Assembly (NCBI RefSeq): GCF_002014975.1 | Contig: NZ_MUXV01000001.1 | Location: 1 to 44,634, forward strand | Direction of reading: 5' to 3' | Source: Moraxella bovis | Lineage (GTDB): Bacteria > Pseudomonadota > Gammaproteobacteria > Pseudomonadales > Moraxellaceae | Length of the DNA stretch: 44,634 nucleotides | Shown: positions 15,954 through 25,902 of the stretch, piece after piece | Numbering within the stretch: position 1 is the first letter of the stretch | Layout of the letters: each line of letters begins with the position of its first letter | The notes under the pieces: generated by a model | The model's input: the letters and a program-made list of their open reading frames with translations, nothing else | Told to the model about the DNA's origin: nothing | Database searches by the model: none | Translations under genes and position numbers: made by a program

Positions 15954-16490
15954 ATGACCCGCGATGAATTAATAACGCTACTATACAGCGAAGAGACGAA
16001 CCCTTATGGCTTTGACCCTGTTGCCACGCATGGGTTTTTGACCGCCAGTATCGTCGGCAAGCCTCTGCCAAATTGGCTGTCTGTGTATTTTGATGGGCAT
16101 GAAAATGAGGTGAGCGATGATGTCAAAACCGCCCTGACGGCATGGCGAGATGGGATTTATCAAACCCTAAAAGACGAAGAGCCTGTTGAACTGCCCTTTG
16201 ATGCTGACGACGACGAAGAAGACTTTGGCGAAAATTCAGACGTGGTGGCGTGGTGTATCGGCTTCATCGAGGCGATGTATGGCGATGAGTCTGTGGATTG
16301 GTTTGATGATGCTGACACCGAAAAAGACGTGGCGGAGCTGACCTTGCCGATGGTCATTTTGTCAGGCATGGATGAAGAGAGTGAAGAGCTTGGCATGATG
16401 AGAGGTGACATTGACATGATGGTGCAGCTCGCCAATAGCTTAGAAGGCAATGTTACTGAGCTGTTTTTGTTGTTTCATACCAATGATTGA
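15954..16490 (+). CDS. UPF0149 (YgfB/YecA-like) protein
   Basis: The 178 residues fit the UPF0149 family: an N-terminal helical region with THGFLTASIVGKPLPNW, then FDADDDEEDFGENSDVVAWCIGFIEAMYGD, then a C-terminal helix. The family is all-helical and acidic. Its biochemical role is unclear; YgfB of Pseudomonas has been connected with regulation of a beta-lactamase pathway, but whether that applies here cannot be seen. It lacks the C-terminal SEC-C zinc motif of YecA. A terminator follows at 16527-16560. Confidence 0.78.
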   Translation: MTRDELITLLYSEETNPYGFDPVATHGFLTASIVGKPLPNWLSVYFDGHENEVSDDVKTALTAWRDGIYQTLKDEEPVELPFDADDDEEDFGENSDVVAWCIGFIEAMYGDESVDWFDDADTEKDVAELTLPMVILSGMDEESEELGMMRGDIDMMVQLANSLEGNVTELFLLFHTND

Positions 16491-16526
16491 TGTTGGTCTT
16501 TGATATTACAAATCTTTGTGATGGAT

Positions 16527-16560
16527 GCCCTAAAATCAGCTGTGTTTTAGGGTGTTTTTT
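16527..16560 (+). terminator. Terminator after the UPF0149 gene
   Basis: CCCTAAAA (16528-16535) pairs with TTTTAGGG (16545-16552), followed by TGTTTTTT: a good Rho-independent terminator. Confidence 0.8.
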
Positions 16561-16687
16561 ATGTACAAAAATTCTTTACAAGTGTTTTTAAATGAGTTAT
16601 GCTAAGCCATCAGTCTTAGGATGGATAATTTTAGGATTGTTTTAGGATTGATGACTTTTGATTTTTATCTATTTGTAAGGACACATC

Positions 16688-18340
16688 ATGCACGACCACA
16701 TTCACGGCTATGAAGCCAGCCTTCACGCCTATCCTTTTCCACTCATTATCAAACAGCTGTTAAACCGAGCCAAAACCGTCTCGCTTGACCAAGAGATTTT
16801 TTATGCCGACAAAGCCCGATTTACTTATCGGGAGTTTTTGGGGCGGATACAGCGTTTTGCCAATGTTTTGACCGATTTGGGGCTAAAACGAGGCGACGTT
16901 GTGGCAGTCATGGACTGGGATAGTCATCGCTATTTAGAAGCGTATTTTGCCATTCCCATGCTCGGGCTGATTTTGCAAACGGTTAATATCCGCCTGTCCC
17001 CTGAAAAAATCCTATACACCCTAAACCACGCCAAGCCCAAGGCGTTGCTCCTTAACTCTGAATTTATGCCGATGATTGGCAATCATGTCCATGACGTGCC
17101 AAGCGTTGAGAAAATCATCTGGCTTGATGACCACACCACGCCTGCCCCTGATTTTGTGGTGGGCGAGTACGAAGAGCTGTTAAGCCGTGCCGATGATGTA
17201 TTTGAATTTGAAGATTTTGACGAAAACACCATTGCCACGACTTTTTATACGTCAGGCACGACAGGCGACCCCAAGGGCGTGTTTTTTAGTCATCGTCAAA
17301 TCGTCCTGCACGCCATGGCGGTGGCAATGGGGGCAAGTCTAAACCCCGATGAAGTTGGGCTTAGATACTCGGACGTGTATATGCCGATTACGCCAATGTT
17401 TCATGTTAATGGCTGGGGCATTCCCTATGTGGCGACCATGATTGGGTTAAAACAAATCTACCCAAGCCGTTATGTGCCAAGCCTACTGGTAGATTTGGCA
17501 ATCAAACACAAGGTAAGCTTTACCCACTGCGTACCGACTATTTTACAAATGATGCTAAAAGAAGCAGGCGAGCGTGATATTACCTTTGACGGCTTAAAGA
17601 TGATTATCGGCGGCTCACGCCTGACCGAAGGGCTTGCCAAATCCGCCCTAGCCCGTGGCATACAGGTCTATACCGCCTATGGCATGAGTGAGACCTGCCC
17701 TGTGATTACGGTGGCAACTTTTGACAAAAAAGAGCCTTTAACGCCCGAGAACTCACTTGCCATTCGGGTAAGTACGGGCGTGCCTGTGCCACTCGTGGAC
17801 TTGCAAATTTGGAATGAGCACGGGCAAAGCCTACCCCAAGACGGCAAAACCGCAGGCGAAGTGGTGGTGCGTACGCCGTGGCTGACTCAGAGTTATTTTA
17901 AAAACCAAGACGCAGGCGATGAGCTTTGGACGGGCGGTTATCTACACACCCAAGACATCGCCCACATGGATGATAAAGGCGTGGTGCGAGTTACCGACCG
18001 CCTAAAAGACGTCATCAAGTCAGGGGGCGAGTGGGTGTCATCATTGGAGATTGAGACGATTTTGTCGTTGCACCCGTCTGTAGCGGACATTGCCGTCATC
18101 GGTATTCCTGATGACAAATGGGGCGAGCGACCTTTGGCGTTGGTGGTCAAAAAGCCAAATCATGAGAACATTACGCCTGATGACATTTTGGCACTGGCAC
18201 ACCAAGCCTATGAACGGGAGATTATCCCCAAATACAGCATGCCGAGCGAGCTACGTTTTGTTGCCGATATTCCCAAAACCAGCGTGGGCAAGCATGACAA
18301 AAAGGTGATTCGCACGCTTGTGGCGGATGGTGAGTTGTAA
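16688..18340 (+). CDS. Fatty acid--CoA ligase (AMP-forming, medium-chain type)
   Basis: This enzyme activates a carboxylic acid with ATP and joins it to CoA. The ANL-superfamily motifs are complete: A3 P-loop FYTSGTTGDPKG (187-198), A5 GMSETCPV, A7 GGYLHTQDIA, A8 VTDRLKDVIKSGGEW, and A10 PKTSVGKHDKK with the catalytic lysine at 535. The 550-residue length and the FHVNGWGIPY motif resemble AlkK-type medium-chain acyl-CoA synthetases; the substrate cannot be read from sequence alone. GTAAGGACACATC precedes the ATG. It stands alone, convergent with recO 18 bases away, and no clear terminator lies between them. Confidence 0.88.
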   Translation: MHDHIHGYEASLHAYPFPLIIKQLLNRAKTVSLDQEIFYADKARFTYREFLGRIQRFANVLTDLGLKRGDVVAVMDWDSHRYLEAYFAIPMLGLILQTVNIRLSPEKILYTLNHAKPKALLLNSEFMPMIGNHVHDVPSVEKIIWLDDHTTPAPDFVVGEYEELLSRADDVFEFEDFDENTIATTFYTSGTTGDPKGVFFSHRQIVLHAMAVAMGASLNPDEVGLRYSDVYMPITPMFHVNGWGIPYVATMIGLKQIYPSRYVPSLLVDLAIKHKVSFTHCVPTILQMMLKEAGERDITFDGLKMIIGGSRLTEGLAKSALARGIQVYTAYGMSETCPVITVATFDKKEPLTPENSLAIRVSTGVPVPLVDLQIWNEHGQSLPQDGKTAGEVVVRTPWLTQSYFKNQDAGDELWTGGYLHTQDIAHMDDKGVVRVTDRLKDVIKSGGEWVSSLEIETILSLHPSVADIAVIGIPDDKWGERPLALVVKKPNHENITPDDILALAHQAYEREIIPKYSMPSELRFVADIPKTSVGKHDKKVIRTLVADGEL

Positions 18341-18358
18341 CAAACGCAGGGCAGGCGG

Positions 18359-19111
18359 TCAAGACAACTGGCGATATCTGACCTGTTCTGCCCATAACTT
18401 ACGACTGTTTAAGGGCTTGTAGTCAAGTAGGTAGTCTATCATCGCCCGATGTATCTGTCCGAGCAGTGCCAAGGCGGTGGGGCTTGGCTGATGATGGTCT
18501 GTCTTGCTGACCGCCCTAATCACTGCCCCTGATGTGCCAGTGTCGTCGGTGCTGACAAAGCCCCGTGTGGGGATAAAGTCATAATATGACTGCACATCAA
18601 TCGCCTGCCCTGTCTCATCTGTACCCCAGTCAATGCCTACGCCCAGCTCATCAAACAACGCTCTCTCAAACTGCCGTAGTGTCCGTTTCATCTTGTTCAT
18701 GTTGCTCATCTTATGAGCGGTACTGTTGCCCGTTTGATTATTTTTATCATTGCCCATGTCATGACTGACAGCTTGGAGTTGTGTCACGCTGTCATGGTAG
18801 TGTTGCCATAGGGCGGGGCAGGGGTTTTCGGGGGCGATGAGTCGGCAGATGAGTTCATTAAGATAGAGTAGGGCGTACTGATTTTGCCCCAAAGGGCGTG
18901 GGGGCGATGTGGTCGTGATGTGAATTTGGGTGAAGTTTTTTAGGGTGTTTTGTCCACTGGCAAACAGCTCAATGACTGCAAAGGACGGCATGCCACGCAC
19001 GCCTACGCCATGCACCACGCCATGTTCGGCACTAAAAAACTGATAAATCGCCCGTTTTTCTTGATAGGCTCGGGCATGTAGTAGATAGCCGGTCAGTGGC
19101 TCGTTTTTCAT
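18359..19111 (-). CDS. recO: DNA repair protein RecO
   Basis: RecO works with RecR (and RecF) to load RecA on SSB-coated single-stranded DNA and can anneal strands. The 250-residue protein starts with the N-terminal OB-fold pattern (EPLTGYLLHARAYQEKRAIYQFF, GVVHGVGVRGM) and continues into the helical domain with LLYLNELICRLIAPENPCPALW. I see no zinc-finger cysteine cluster, as usual in gammaproteobacterial RecO. A Ser/Asn/Lys-rich insertion sits near residues 115-140. It is the last gene of the rapA-tautomerase-comM-recO run, 26 bases after comM. Placement beside comM is suggestive, since both act on recombining single strands. Confidence 0.9.
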   Translation of the reverse strand: MKNEPLTGYLLHARAYQEKRAIYQFFSAEHGVVHGVGVRGMPSFAVIELFASGQNTLKNFTQIHITTTSPPRPLGQNQYALLYLNELICRLIAPENPCPALWQHYHDSVTQLQAVSHDMGNDKNNQTGNSTAHKMSNMNKMKRTLRQFERALFDELGVGIDWGTDETGQAIDVQSYYDFIPTRGFVSTDDTGTSGAVIRAVSKTDHHQPSPTALALLGQIHRAMIDYLLDYKPLNSRKLWAEQVRYRQLS

Positions 19112-19137
19112 GATGGGTCGCTTGATATAAAAAGAAG

Positions 19138-20631
19138 TTAGCGATAACTAAGTGCTTCCGCCAAATGAGCCATGCCCACCCTATCCGCCCCTGCCAGATC
19201 AGCAATGGTGCGAGCCACTCTTAGCACCCGATGATAGCTACGAGCGGAGAGATTGAGCCGTGATTGGGCGGTGGCTAGGAGCTGTTTTTCTGCCGTGCCA
19301 AGCGGTATGTAGGTATCAATCTCGCTTGGGGTCAGCTCGCTGTTGGCTTTGCCTTGACGGTCTAGGGCAATTTGGCGAGCCTTTGCCACACGTTCACGCA
19401 CCACAGCAGACGGTTCGCCTTGTGGGGCGTTTTGTAGGTCGTCTATCGGCATGGCAGGGACGTGGATATGCAGGTCAATACGGTCAAGCAAGGGACCTGA
19501 GATTTTGTCCTGATAACGGCGGATTTGCTCAGGCGTACAGCGACAACGGTTAGACGGATCGCCATGATAGCCACACGGACACGGATTCATCGCCCCGATG
19601 AGCTGAAAATTGGCAGGATAATCCACCTGTGAGTTGGCACGACTTATCGTGATGGTTTTGGATTCTAACGGCTGTCGCATGACTTCGAGCGTTTTGCGGT
19701 CAAACTCGGGCAATTCATCAAGAAAAAGCACGCCTTGATGAGCAAGGCTAATCTCCCCTGGTTTGGGGCGTGATCCACCGCCCGACAACGCCACCGCACT
19801 CATGGTATGATGACAAGAGCGAAACGGACGTATACCAAATTCATAAGGCACGCCTGCCACTGAATAAATGCTTGCCACTTCTAGGGCTTCATCGTCAGTC
19901 AAGGGCGGTAAAATGCTCGGCAGACGGCTTGCCATGAGTGTTTTGCCCGAACCGGGCGAGCCTTTAAACAGCATAGAATGCCCACCTGTGGCACAAATCT
20001 CCAGCGCTCTACGGGCGTGGTGTTGCCCTTTGACATCGGACAAATCAAGCGGATAAGTCGCCACTGTTTTGGCGGTCGGTATGGCGGTTGGGGTAAGTTT
20101 GTCGTCTGCATGACCGCCATTGATAGCATTTAGATGACGGCAGACTTGGGCGAGATTCTCCGCTCCCAGCACGCAAATATCCGCCACTTGCACCGCTTCG
20201 GACGCATTGGCACTTGGCAGGATTAGCGTCCGCCCACCGCCTTTTAGGGTGCGAGCCACCGACAGTGAGCCTGTTACCCCACGCAAATCGCCATTTAGGG
20301 CAAGCTCGCCCACAAATTCAAAATTATCCAGCACCGTCTCATCAATCTGCCCACTTGCCGTCAAAATCCCAATGGCAATCGGCAAATCAAGCCTAGCCCC
20401 GTCTTTTGGCAGGTCAGCAGGGGCAAGGTTAATCGTGATACGGCGATTGGGAAAATCAAAACCACTGTTGATAATCGCCGAGCGGACACGGTCTTTACTT
20501 TCACGCACAGACGCTTCGGGCAAGCCGACCATGGTTAGGGCAGGCAAGCCTTGGGAGATATGGACTTCCACCGTAACAGGCGGTGCGGTCAGACCGATGA
20601 CAGAACGGGTGTGGATTTGGGCGAAGGACAT
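19138..20631 (-). CDS. comM: ComM / YifB AAA+ ATPase
   Basis: ComM is a hexameric branch-migration helicase that extends strand uptake during natural transformation. The 497 residues have the Lon-like N-terminal domain (about 1-170, MVGLPEASVRESKDRVRSAI), a magnesium-chelatase-type AAA+ core with Walker A GSPGSGKT (224-231) and Walker B LFLDELPEF, a Cys cluster CPCGYHGDPSNRCRC, and a C-terminal lid domain (SARSYHRVLRVARTIADLAG). This matches the full-length family (about 500 residues). It begins three bases after the tautomerase stop, so the two are translationally linked. It fits the natural competence known in Moraxella. Confidence 0.93.
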   Translation of the reverse strand: MSFAQIHTRSVIGLTAPPVTVEVHISQGLPALTMVGLPEASVRESKDRVRSAIINSGFDFPNRRITINLAPADLPKDGARLDLPIAIGILTASGQIDETVLDNFEFVGELALNGDLRGVTGSLSVARTLKGGGRTLILPSANASEAVQVADICVLGAENLAQVCRHLNAINGGHADDKLTPTAIPTAKTVATYPLDLSDVKGQHHARRALEICATGGHSMLFKGSPGSGKTLMASRLPSILPPLTDDEALEVASIYSVAGVPYEFGIRPFRSCHHTMSAVALSGGGSRPKPGEISLAHQGVLFLDELPEFDRKTLEVMRQPLESKTITISRANSQVDYPANFQLIGAMNPCPCGYHGDPSNRCRCTPEQIRRYQDKISGPLLDRIDLHIHVPAMPIDDLQNAPQGEPSAVVRERVAKARQIALDRQGKANSELTPSEIDTYIPLGTAEKQLLATAQSRLNLSARSYHRVLRVARTIADLAGADRVGMAHLAEALSYR

Positions 20632-20634
20632 GGG

Positions 20635-20991
20635 TTATACAATCGCCTTTTGATAAACGCTGGACAATTCAGTCAAATTCACCGCATATTGCACGTTTTG
20701 GTAAGCCTTACCAATCTCGCTTTGTAATACGCTCATCACACGCCCGACCAAATCCGCCTTTATCTCATCACTGCGACCTGCCATAATCGCGAAATGTGCC
20801 ACCACAAAATGCTCGCCGTCATCAAACGCCAGTCCGATAAGGCTGTCTGTGGCATGATATACACGACTTTTGATGTCTTTGGACTGGGCAAATTGACCGC
20901 TTTCAAATAGGGCAGTATTTAGCTTTAATAACAAATCAGCTTCATCGGCGATTTTTAGGTTTTTGGATAATTCTAGGGTAAGATGGGGCAT
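20635..20991 (-). CDS. Tautomerase-superfamily protein (5-carboxymethyl-2-hydroxymuconate isomerase-like)
   Basis: The protein begins MPHLTLELSKN; in this superfamily Met is removed and Pro1 becomes the catalytic base. The 118 residues match the CHMI (HpaF-like) pattern: an N-terminal strand, LLLKLNTALFESGQF, DIKSRVYHATDSLIG, and HFAIMAGRSDEIK. I start at 20991, not at the in-frame ATG 33 bases upstream, because AAGGAAGTTTT precedes it and only this start puts a proline second. No homoprotocatechuate pathway genes are nearby, so the physiological substrate is unknown. It sits between rapA (16 bases) and comM (3 bases), clearly in one transcript. Confidence 0.82.
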   Translation of the reverse strand: MPHLTLELSKNLKIADEADLLLKLNTALFESGQFAQSKDIKSRVYHATDSLIGLAFDDGEHFVVAHFAIMAGRSDEIKADLVGRVMSVLQSEIGKAYQNVQYAVNLTELSSVYQKAIV

Positions 20992-21007
20992 AAAACTTCC
21001 TTTTGGA

Positions 21008-23854
21008 TTAATCAGGTTTGACACAAATCAGTACACGAATGCTGTCAGGTACGAGCGATAGATTTGCCAATGCCGACAGTCCCTGCTCTTTCATCTCAAT
21101 GAGAGTCTTTATTTCATCATCTCGCACGTTTGGATTGATGGCTTGTAGGCGTTGCAGTCGTCCTATCTCTTTATCCAGATGGTCGGCAAATTGGCTTTGG
21201 GCGGACGCACTGATGGCGGACAGCTCATCGGTTGCCTTAGTCTTGGCTAGGGCGGTGATGTTGCCGATGACTTCATGTCTTGCCTTGATGACTTGACGGG
21301 CTTTGGCTTTGTCTAGTCTGTCAATGATGGGCAGAAGTTTGTCGGGGGTTGCCACTTTGGTTAGGTCATTGCCATTTTCGGCAAGTAGCACACGGATGAT
21401 TTGCCCTGAAAGATAGGCAGATAGATTTAGGTGTTTGGGAGCGATGGCTTCGACTCGAAAGTGGTTTTCGATGAGCATGAGACCCTGTGGCATGGCGGAT
21501 GATTTTAATAGCACCACGCTGGTGTTGCCAAACGTGCCTGACTTGATGGACTCTAACACGCCCGTCATGAGCGGGTGTTCTAGGGTCATGTACGCCATGT
21601 CTTCACGGGTCAGGGCTTGGGTGCGGTCAAAAGTTAGGGCCATACCGTCTTCGTCAAGGGGCAGTCCCGAGATGTCCTGCACTTCGGTGCTGTCAATGGG
21701 ATGAATGACCCACGAATCATCACGGCTAATACTATAATCGACGTTGAGTGCGTCCAGATAGCGGTCAAGAAATACTGGCAGTATCTGCGTGTTGTCCAGC
21801 TCATGCATGGCTTGCACGATACGTCCTGCCACGCTAGGACGGCATGAGTTATGTTCTAGCAGACGGTCTCGCCCTGCTTGTAGCTCTTCTTCGAGCTGTA
21901 TACGCAGGGCGGTTGCGTCCGCCACCAGTTCGGCAAAGTCATTGGGCGTGCCTTGCCCTTCTAGTAGTGGTTTTAGGTCAGCGATGAAATGCTCTTGCAC
22001 TGTTTGGGCGGTGGGACTGATGTGGTTAAAGATGTTTAGAGCATGGTCATACCAATGATATAGGCGTTCTTGGGCGGTGCCAACGACAAAAGGGACATGC
22101 AGGCGGATTTGGGCGATTTGTCCGATGCGGTCAAGTCGTCCGATACGTTGCTCCAAGGTGTCAGGGTTGGCAGGCAAATCAAACAACACCAAATCTTGGG
22201 CAAATTGAAAATTACGCCCCTCCGAGCCAATCTCGCTACACAGCAGTATCTGAGCCCCACTCGTGTCAGCAAAGTAGGCAGATGCTTGGTCACGCTCCAA
22301 CAGGCTCATCTGCTCGGTAAAGATGGCGGTCTTAATGCCAGCGTGCAGACGTAACACCGCTTCTAAACTCTCAATGGTCGCCCCAGAGCGAGCGATGAAC
22401 AGGACTTTGTTGTGTTTTAAGTCGTTTTTTAACAGCTCAATGAGCCACGGCACTCGGGGGTCAGCTTCTAGCCATGAGCCGTCGGGAAAGCTTTCTTCGC
22501 CCCACAGCTGTTCACGCAGTTTGCCATGGGTGTAAGGGGTGTTTTGCCACGCTGTCGGCAGGGGTAGTGGGTAGGCGATACTTGTACGTCCATAAAAACC
22601 CTGCACGCTGTCTCGGGTGTTTCTAAATAGTACACGTCCTGTGCCGTGGCGGTCTAGCAGTTCGTTGATGATGTGCTGGCGGAGTTTGTCATTGGTATTG
22701 ATGTCGGCAATCTCGCTGACATCAAAGCCGAGCAGTCCTGCCACTGCCGTGATTTGCTTATCGGTCAGATCTTTGCCGTCTATCAGCAAAGTTGCCACCA
22801 TTGCCACGTCCGCAAAGGCGTCTTGGGAGGCAATAAAATCATCCAAATCATCAAAGCGGTGCGGGTCAAGCAGTCGCAGGCGGGCAAAATGACTCTCCAC
22901 GCCAAGCTGTTCTGGCGTGGCGGTCAGTAGTAACACCCCTGCGATGTGCTGGGCAAAATCTGCCACCAACTCGTATTTGTCATTACCGCCTTGTTCGCTG
23001 TCCCAATGCAGATGATGGGCTTCATCCACCACAAGCAAATCAAAGCCCGATGCATACGCCTGCTCATATAGGTCGTGATGGTCAAGCAACAAATCAATGC
23101 TGGCGATGATGAGCTGTTCGGTGCCAAACACGTTTTCATCAGGGTTATGTTCTTTGATGGATGCTGTCCGTACTAGGTCAAAAATGGCAAAATCTAAGTT
23201 AAATCGGCGTTTTAACTCTATCATCCACTGATACTGTAAGCTGTCAGGGACAAGGATAAGCACCCGATTGGCTCGCCCTGTGATGAGCTGTTGATGAACG
23301 ATAAGCCCTGCTTCTATCGTCTTGCCCAGCCCCACTTCATCTGCCAGTAGTACTCGGGGGGCTAGGCGTTTGCCGACTTCGTGGGCGATGTAGAGCTGAT
23401 GGTTAATGATGTCCACTCTTGCCCCGATGAGTCCACGAAGCGGATGACGGGTGAGCATGGCGTTGAGTTTCAGGGCGTCTTGACGGACTTCATAATGCTC
23501 ATTATGCTCAATGCGTCCTGCCAGCAGTCGCTCCAAGGGCTTGGCGAGCGTGATGTTTGCCGACAGGCGAGTCTCCATGAGACTTTTGCCACAGGTCAGA
23601 TGATAACGCATGACATCGGCTATCTCTTCACAGCTTGCCACCACGAACTCTTGCCCGTCTTGGTCAAAAATGGTGTCGCCACTGCCAAAGACCACCCGTG
23701 ACAGTTGAGCGGACGCTTTGGCATACACTCGTTTTTCTTCGCTTTGGGGGAATAAGATGTGAACACAGCGGTCGTCCACTTCGATGACCACGCCCAATCC
23801 CAAATTACTCTCAGAATCGGACAAATAACGCTGACCAATGGCAAATACGCTCAT
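21008..23854 (-). CDS. rapA: RNA polymerase-associated ATPase RapA (HepA)
   Basis: RapA is a Swi2/Snf2 ATPase that binds RNA polymerase and helps it recycle after termination. The 948 residues (E. coli 968) show the N-terminal Tudor-like domains (about 1-110), Walker A DEVGLGKTIEA (172-182), DEAH box (277-280), LLTATPEQLG motif III, and C-terminal lobe motifs including LLCSEIGSEGRNFQFA and QRIGRLDRIGQ. It heads the rapA-tautomerase-comM-recO run. The 5' leader contains a small hairpin (ATGGGG and CCCCAT, near 23892-23911). Confidence 0.95.
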   Translation of the reverse strand: MSVFAIGQRYLSDSESNLGLGVVIEVDDRCVHILFPQSEEKRVYAKASAQLSRVVFGSGDTIFDQDGQEFVVASCEEIADVMRYHLTCGKSLMETRLSANITLAKPLERLLAGRIEHNEHYEVRQDALKLNAMLTRHPLRGLIGARVDIINHQLYIAHEVGKRLAPRVLLADEVGLGKTIEAGLIVHQQLITGRANRVLILVPDSLQYQWMIELKRRFNLDFAIFDLVRTASIKEHNPDENVFGTEQLIIASIDLLLDHHDLYEQAYASGFDLLVVDEAHHLHWDSEQGGNDKYELVADFAQHIAGVLLLTATPEQLGVESHFARLRLLDPHRFDDLDDFIASQDAFADVAMVATLLIDGKDLTDKQITAVAGLLGFDVSEIADINTNDKLRQHIINELLDRHGTGRVLFRNTRDSVQGFYGRTSIAYPLPLPTAWQNTPYTHGKLREQLWGEESFPDGSWLEADPRVPWLIELLKNDLKHNKVLFIARSGATIESLEAVLRLHAGIKTAIFTEQMSLLERDQASAYFADTSGAQILLCSEIGSEGRNFQFAQDLVLFDLPANPDTLEQRIGRLDRIGQIAQIRLHVPFVVGTAQERLYHWYDHALNIFNHISPTAQTVQEHFIADLKPLLEGQGTPNDFAELVADATALRIQLEEELQAGRDRLLEHNSCRPSVAGRIVQAMHELDNTQILPVFLDRYLDALNVDYSISRDDSWVIHPIDSTEVQDISGLPLDEDGMALTFDRTQALTREDMAYMTLEHPLMTGVLESIKSGTFGNTSVVLLKSSAMPQGLMLIENHFRVEAIAPKHLNLSAYLSGQIIRVLLAENGNDLTKVATPDKLLPIIDRLDKAKARQVIKARHEVIGNITALAKTKATDELSAISASAQSQFADHLDKEIGRLQRLQAINPNVRDDEIKTLIEMKEQGLSALANLSLVPDSIRVLICVKPD

Positions 23855-24118
23855 AAAAATTTAACGCTCGGTAAAGATGTGATGAATTTATGTTTATGGG
23901 GGCAATCCCCATTTTATAAAGGCAAATTGATTATTTTAAGTGAAATGGGTAGGATTTTGCAATAAAAATTTGTTGTGGGTGGGGTGGGGTAAATAGGGTA
24001 AATGATGGTTGTCCTATTTTTAGGCGTGGTTTGACAGGGTTAAGTTTGATGGGGCTAAATGTGGCAAGATTAAAATAGAAAGATTTTATTTGACAAGGCA
24101 AAATAAAATAAAAACTGC

Positions 24119-24707
24119 CTAGGATAAATCAAATACCTTATCCACATTAAACGCCAATCCATCAAAAATAACCGAATGGGCGACTTGGTTCTCGCCTTGT
24201 ACATAAAGACGTTCGCCCACATAACTGCCATCTTTTAACACATAAATCAAAATCGTGCGTGCTTTGCTGTCCACTATCCAATATTCACGCACACCTGCTT
24301 CTTGATATAGATCAAATTTTATGCTCATCTCTTTTTTTGAGTTGCTTGGCGATAGAATTTCCACAACCAAATCAGGGGCTCCCACACACCCTTTTATCAT
24401 CCAGTTTTGACAAATCACACACCACACACAAATCAGGCTGAACCACCGTCTCAATCTCGGGGCTATCGCCTGTTAGCCGTACATCAAAAGGGGCAAAATA
24501 AACCCGACACGGCTGTTTGTCAAAATAATCACCAAGCACACGGCTTAGATTCCATGCAATGTCTTGATGAAAGCGAGTAGGGGCAAGACTCATGGCGATG
24601 ATTTTGCCTTTGATGAGTTCAATTTTTTCTTTTAGTTGCCATGTCAAATAATCGGCATAAGTATAGCGATGATTAAGATTAAGCTCGGACAGGCTAGTGA
24701 TGGTCAT
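24119..24707 (-). pseudogene. Uma2-family (DUF820) protein, frameshifted
   Basis: Uma2/DUF820 proteins have a PD-(D/E)XK nuclease-like fold and an unknown role. The N-terminal part (MTITSLSELNLNHRYTYADY, KIELIKGKIIAMS, QPDLCVVCDLSKLDDK) and the C-terminal part (GCVGAPDLVVEILSPSN, GVREYWIVDSKARTILIY) are in different frames. They join precisely if one base is removed from the AAAA/GGG run near 24393-24399. With the repair the product would be about 195 residues, the normal family length, with the expected PDLVVEILSPSN and EYWIVD motifs. The ATG at 24707 has AGGAGCTGTC before it. The single slip suggests recent decay, a sequencing error, or programmed slippage; I favour a simple frameshift. It lies 81 bases after metR on the same strand. 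Confidence 0.82.
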
Positions 24708-24788
24708 GACAGCTCCTAATGGTCGCCTAGGGGTCAGTAAGATTAGCATAACACGCCCAAAGCGTGACTGCAAGGTTTTACTGTCCGA

Positions 24789-25676
24789 TTACTGCTTTTT
24801 AATCCCTTCAAGTAACCCCAAAAACCCCTTCACATACGCCATATCCATACTACTTGCACGCACCCCTGCATACAGCTGACAATGCACCCCCGCCCCGAGC
24901 GGACGTGTTACCACCCAGCCTTTTTTCTCATATTCGCTCGCCACCCAGTCGGGCAGTGCCGATACACCCCGCTCGCTTGCCACCAGCTGAATGAGCATGG
25001 CGGTAAGCTCGGTCGTGCGAATATGTTTGGGGGTAACGCTATTTGGCTCTAAAAATTTGGCAATGACATCAAGGCGAGTCTGCTCCACAGGATAGGTGAT
25101 GAGTGTCTCGTCCGCTAGGTCGGTAGGAGTTATCACGCTATGGCTTGCCAAGCGGTGCGTGGGTGACATCACAAGGCGACTTTCGTAGGTAAACAGTGGC
25201 TCATAATGGATACCGTCTATCGGCAAATCGCTTGCCGTGATGAGTAGGTCAATGTCGCCGTCTAGGAGCATTTGGTGTGGTTCGGGTTCAAAGCCAGAGG
25301 CAAAATCCAACTCCACATCGCTATACTCGTTACGATAGACATTTAAAATCGGCATGAGCCAATCAAAACAGCTATGGCACTCGCTTGCCAGTCTTAGTTG
25401 CCCTGCTTGTCCGTGTGCCAAACGCCTTATGTCGGCTTTGGTGCGAGCGACTTGCGGTAGGACATTATCGGCAAGCTGCAAAACCAAGCGACCTGCTGGC
25501 GTAAAGGTTACAGGGCGAGTACGGCGATTGACCAGCGTAATGTCATAATAGCTTTCTAGTTCTTTTAATTGATGAGAAATGGCGGATGCGGTCAAATTAA
25601 GCTCATCGGCAGTCATGGCAAGCGAACCGAGACGGTCAAGGGCAGAGAGCATTTGCAAATGGCGGATTTCTAGCAT
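24789..25676 (-). CDS. metR: LysR-type regulator MetR
   Basis: MetR activates methionine-synthesis genes such as metE, with homocysteine as co-effector. The 295 residues show the N-terminal winged helix-turn-helix (about 1-65, LGSLAMTADELNLTASAISH) and a periplasmic-binding-like effector domain. The match to MetR is strong over the whole length, including RRTRPVTFTPAGRLVLQLA, ASECHSCFDWLMP, ETLITYPVEQTRLDV, and SERGVSALPDWV. No met target gene adjoins it here; the divergent side (25677-25778) holds only A/T-rich DNA. Confidence 0.9.
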   Translation of the reverse strand: MLEIRHLQMLSALDRLGSLAMTADELNLTASAISHQLKELESYYDITLVNRRTRPVTFTPAGRLVLQLADNVLPQVARTKADIRRLAHGQAGQLRLASECHSCFDWLMPILNVYRNEYSDVELDFASGFEPEPHQMLLDGDIDLLITASDLPIDGIHYEPLFTYESRLVMSPTHRLASHSVITPTDLADETLITYPVEQTRLDVIAKFLEPNSVTPKHIRTTELTAMLIQLVASERGVSALPDWVASEYEKKGWVVTRPLGAGVHCQLYAGVRASSMDMAYVKGFLGLLEGIKKQ

Positions 25677-25867
25677 GGCGGTTTTGGGTTAAAATTTTTC
25701 ATTATTTTATCATAAAATCAAAAATTTTTCAGGTTAAAAAGGTTGGTAATGAGAATAAGTAGTGATTGATAATGGGATGTGGTTTGTTGTACGCCCAATG
25801 AATTTGATATTTGCCATAGGTTTTGGGGGTTGGCTTTGCGTGTCCATAGAAACATCCGCCCAATCAT

Positions 25868-25894
25868 ATCAAAGCCCCATGACGGGGCTTTGAT
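25868..25894 (-). terminator. Hairpin after the TauE/SafE-like gene
   Basis: ATCAAAGCCCC and GGGGCTTTGAT pair perfectly (11 bases) across a 5-base loop, eight bases past the stop of the His-rich membrane protein. The T-run beyond it is poor, so termination may be weak. Confidence 0.55.
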
Positions 25895-25902
25895 GATGGT
25901 AT

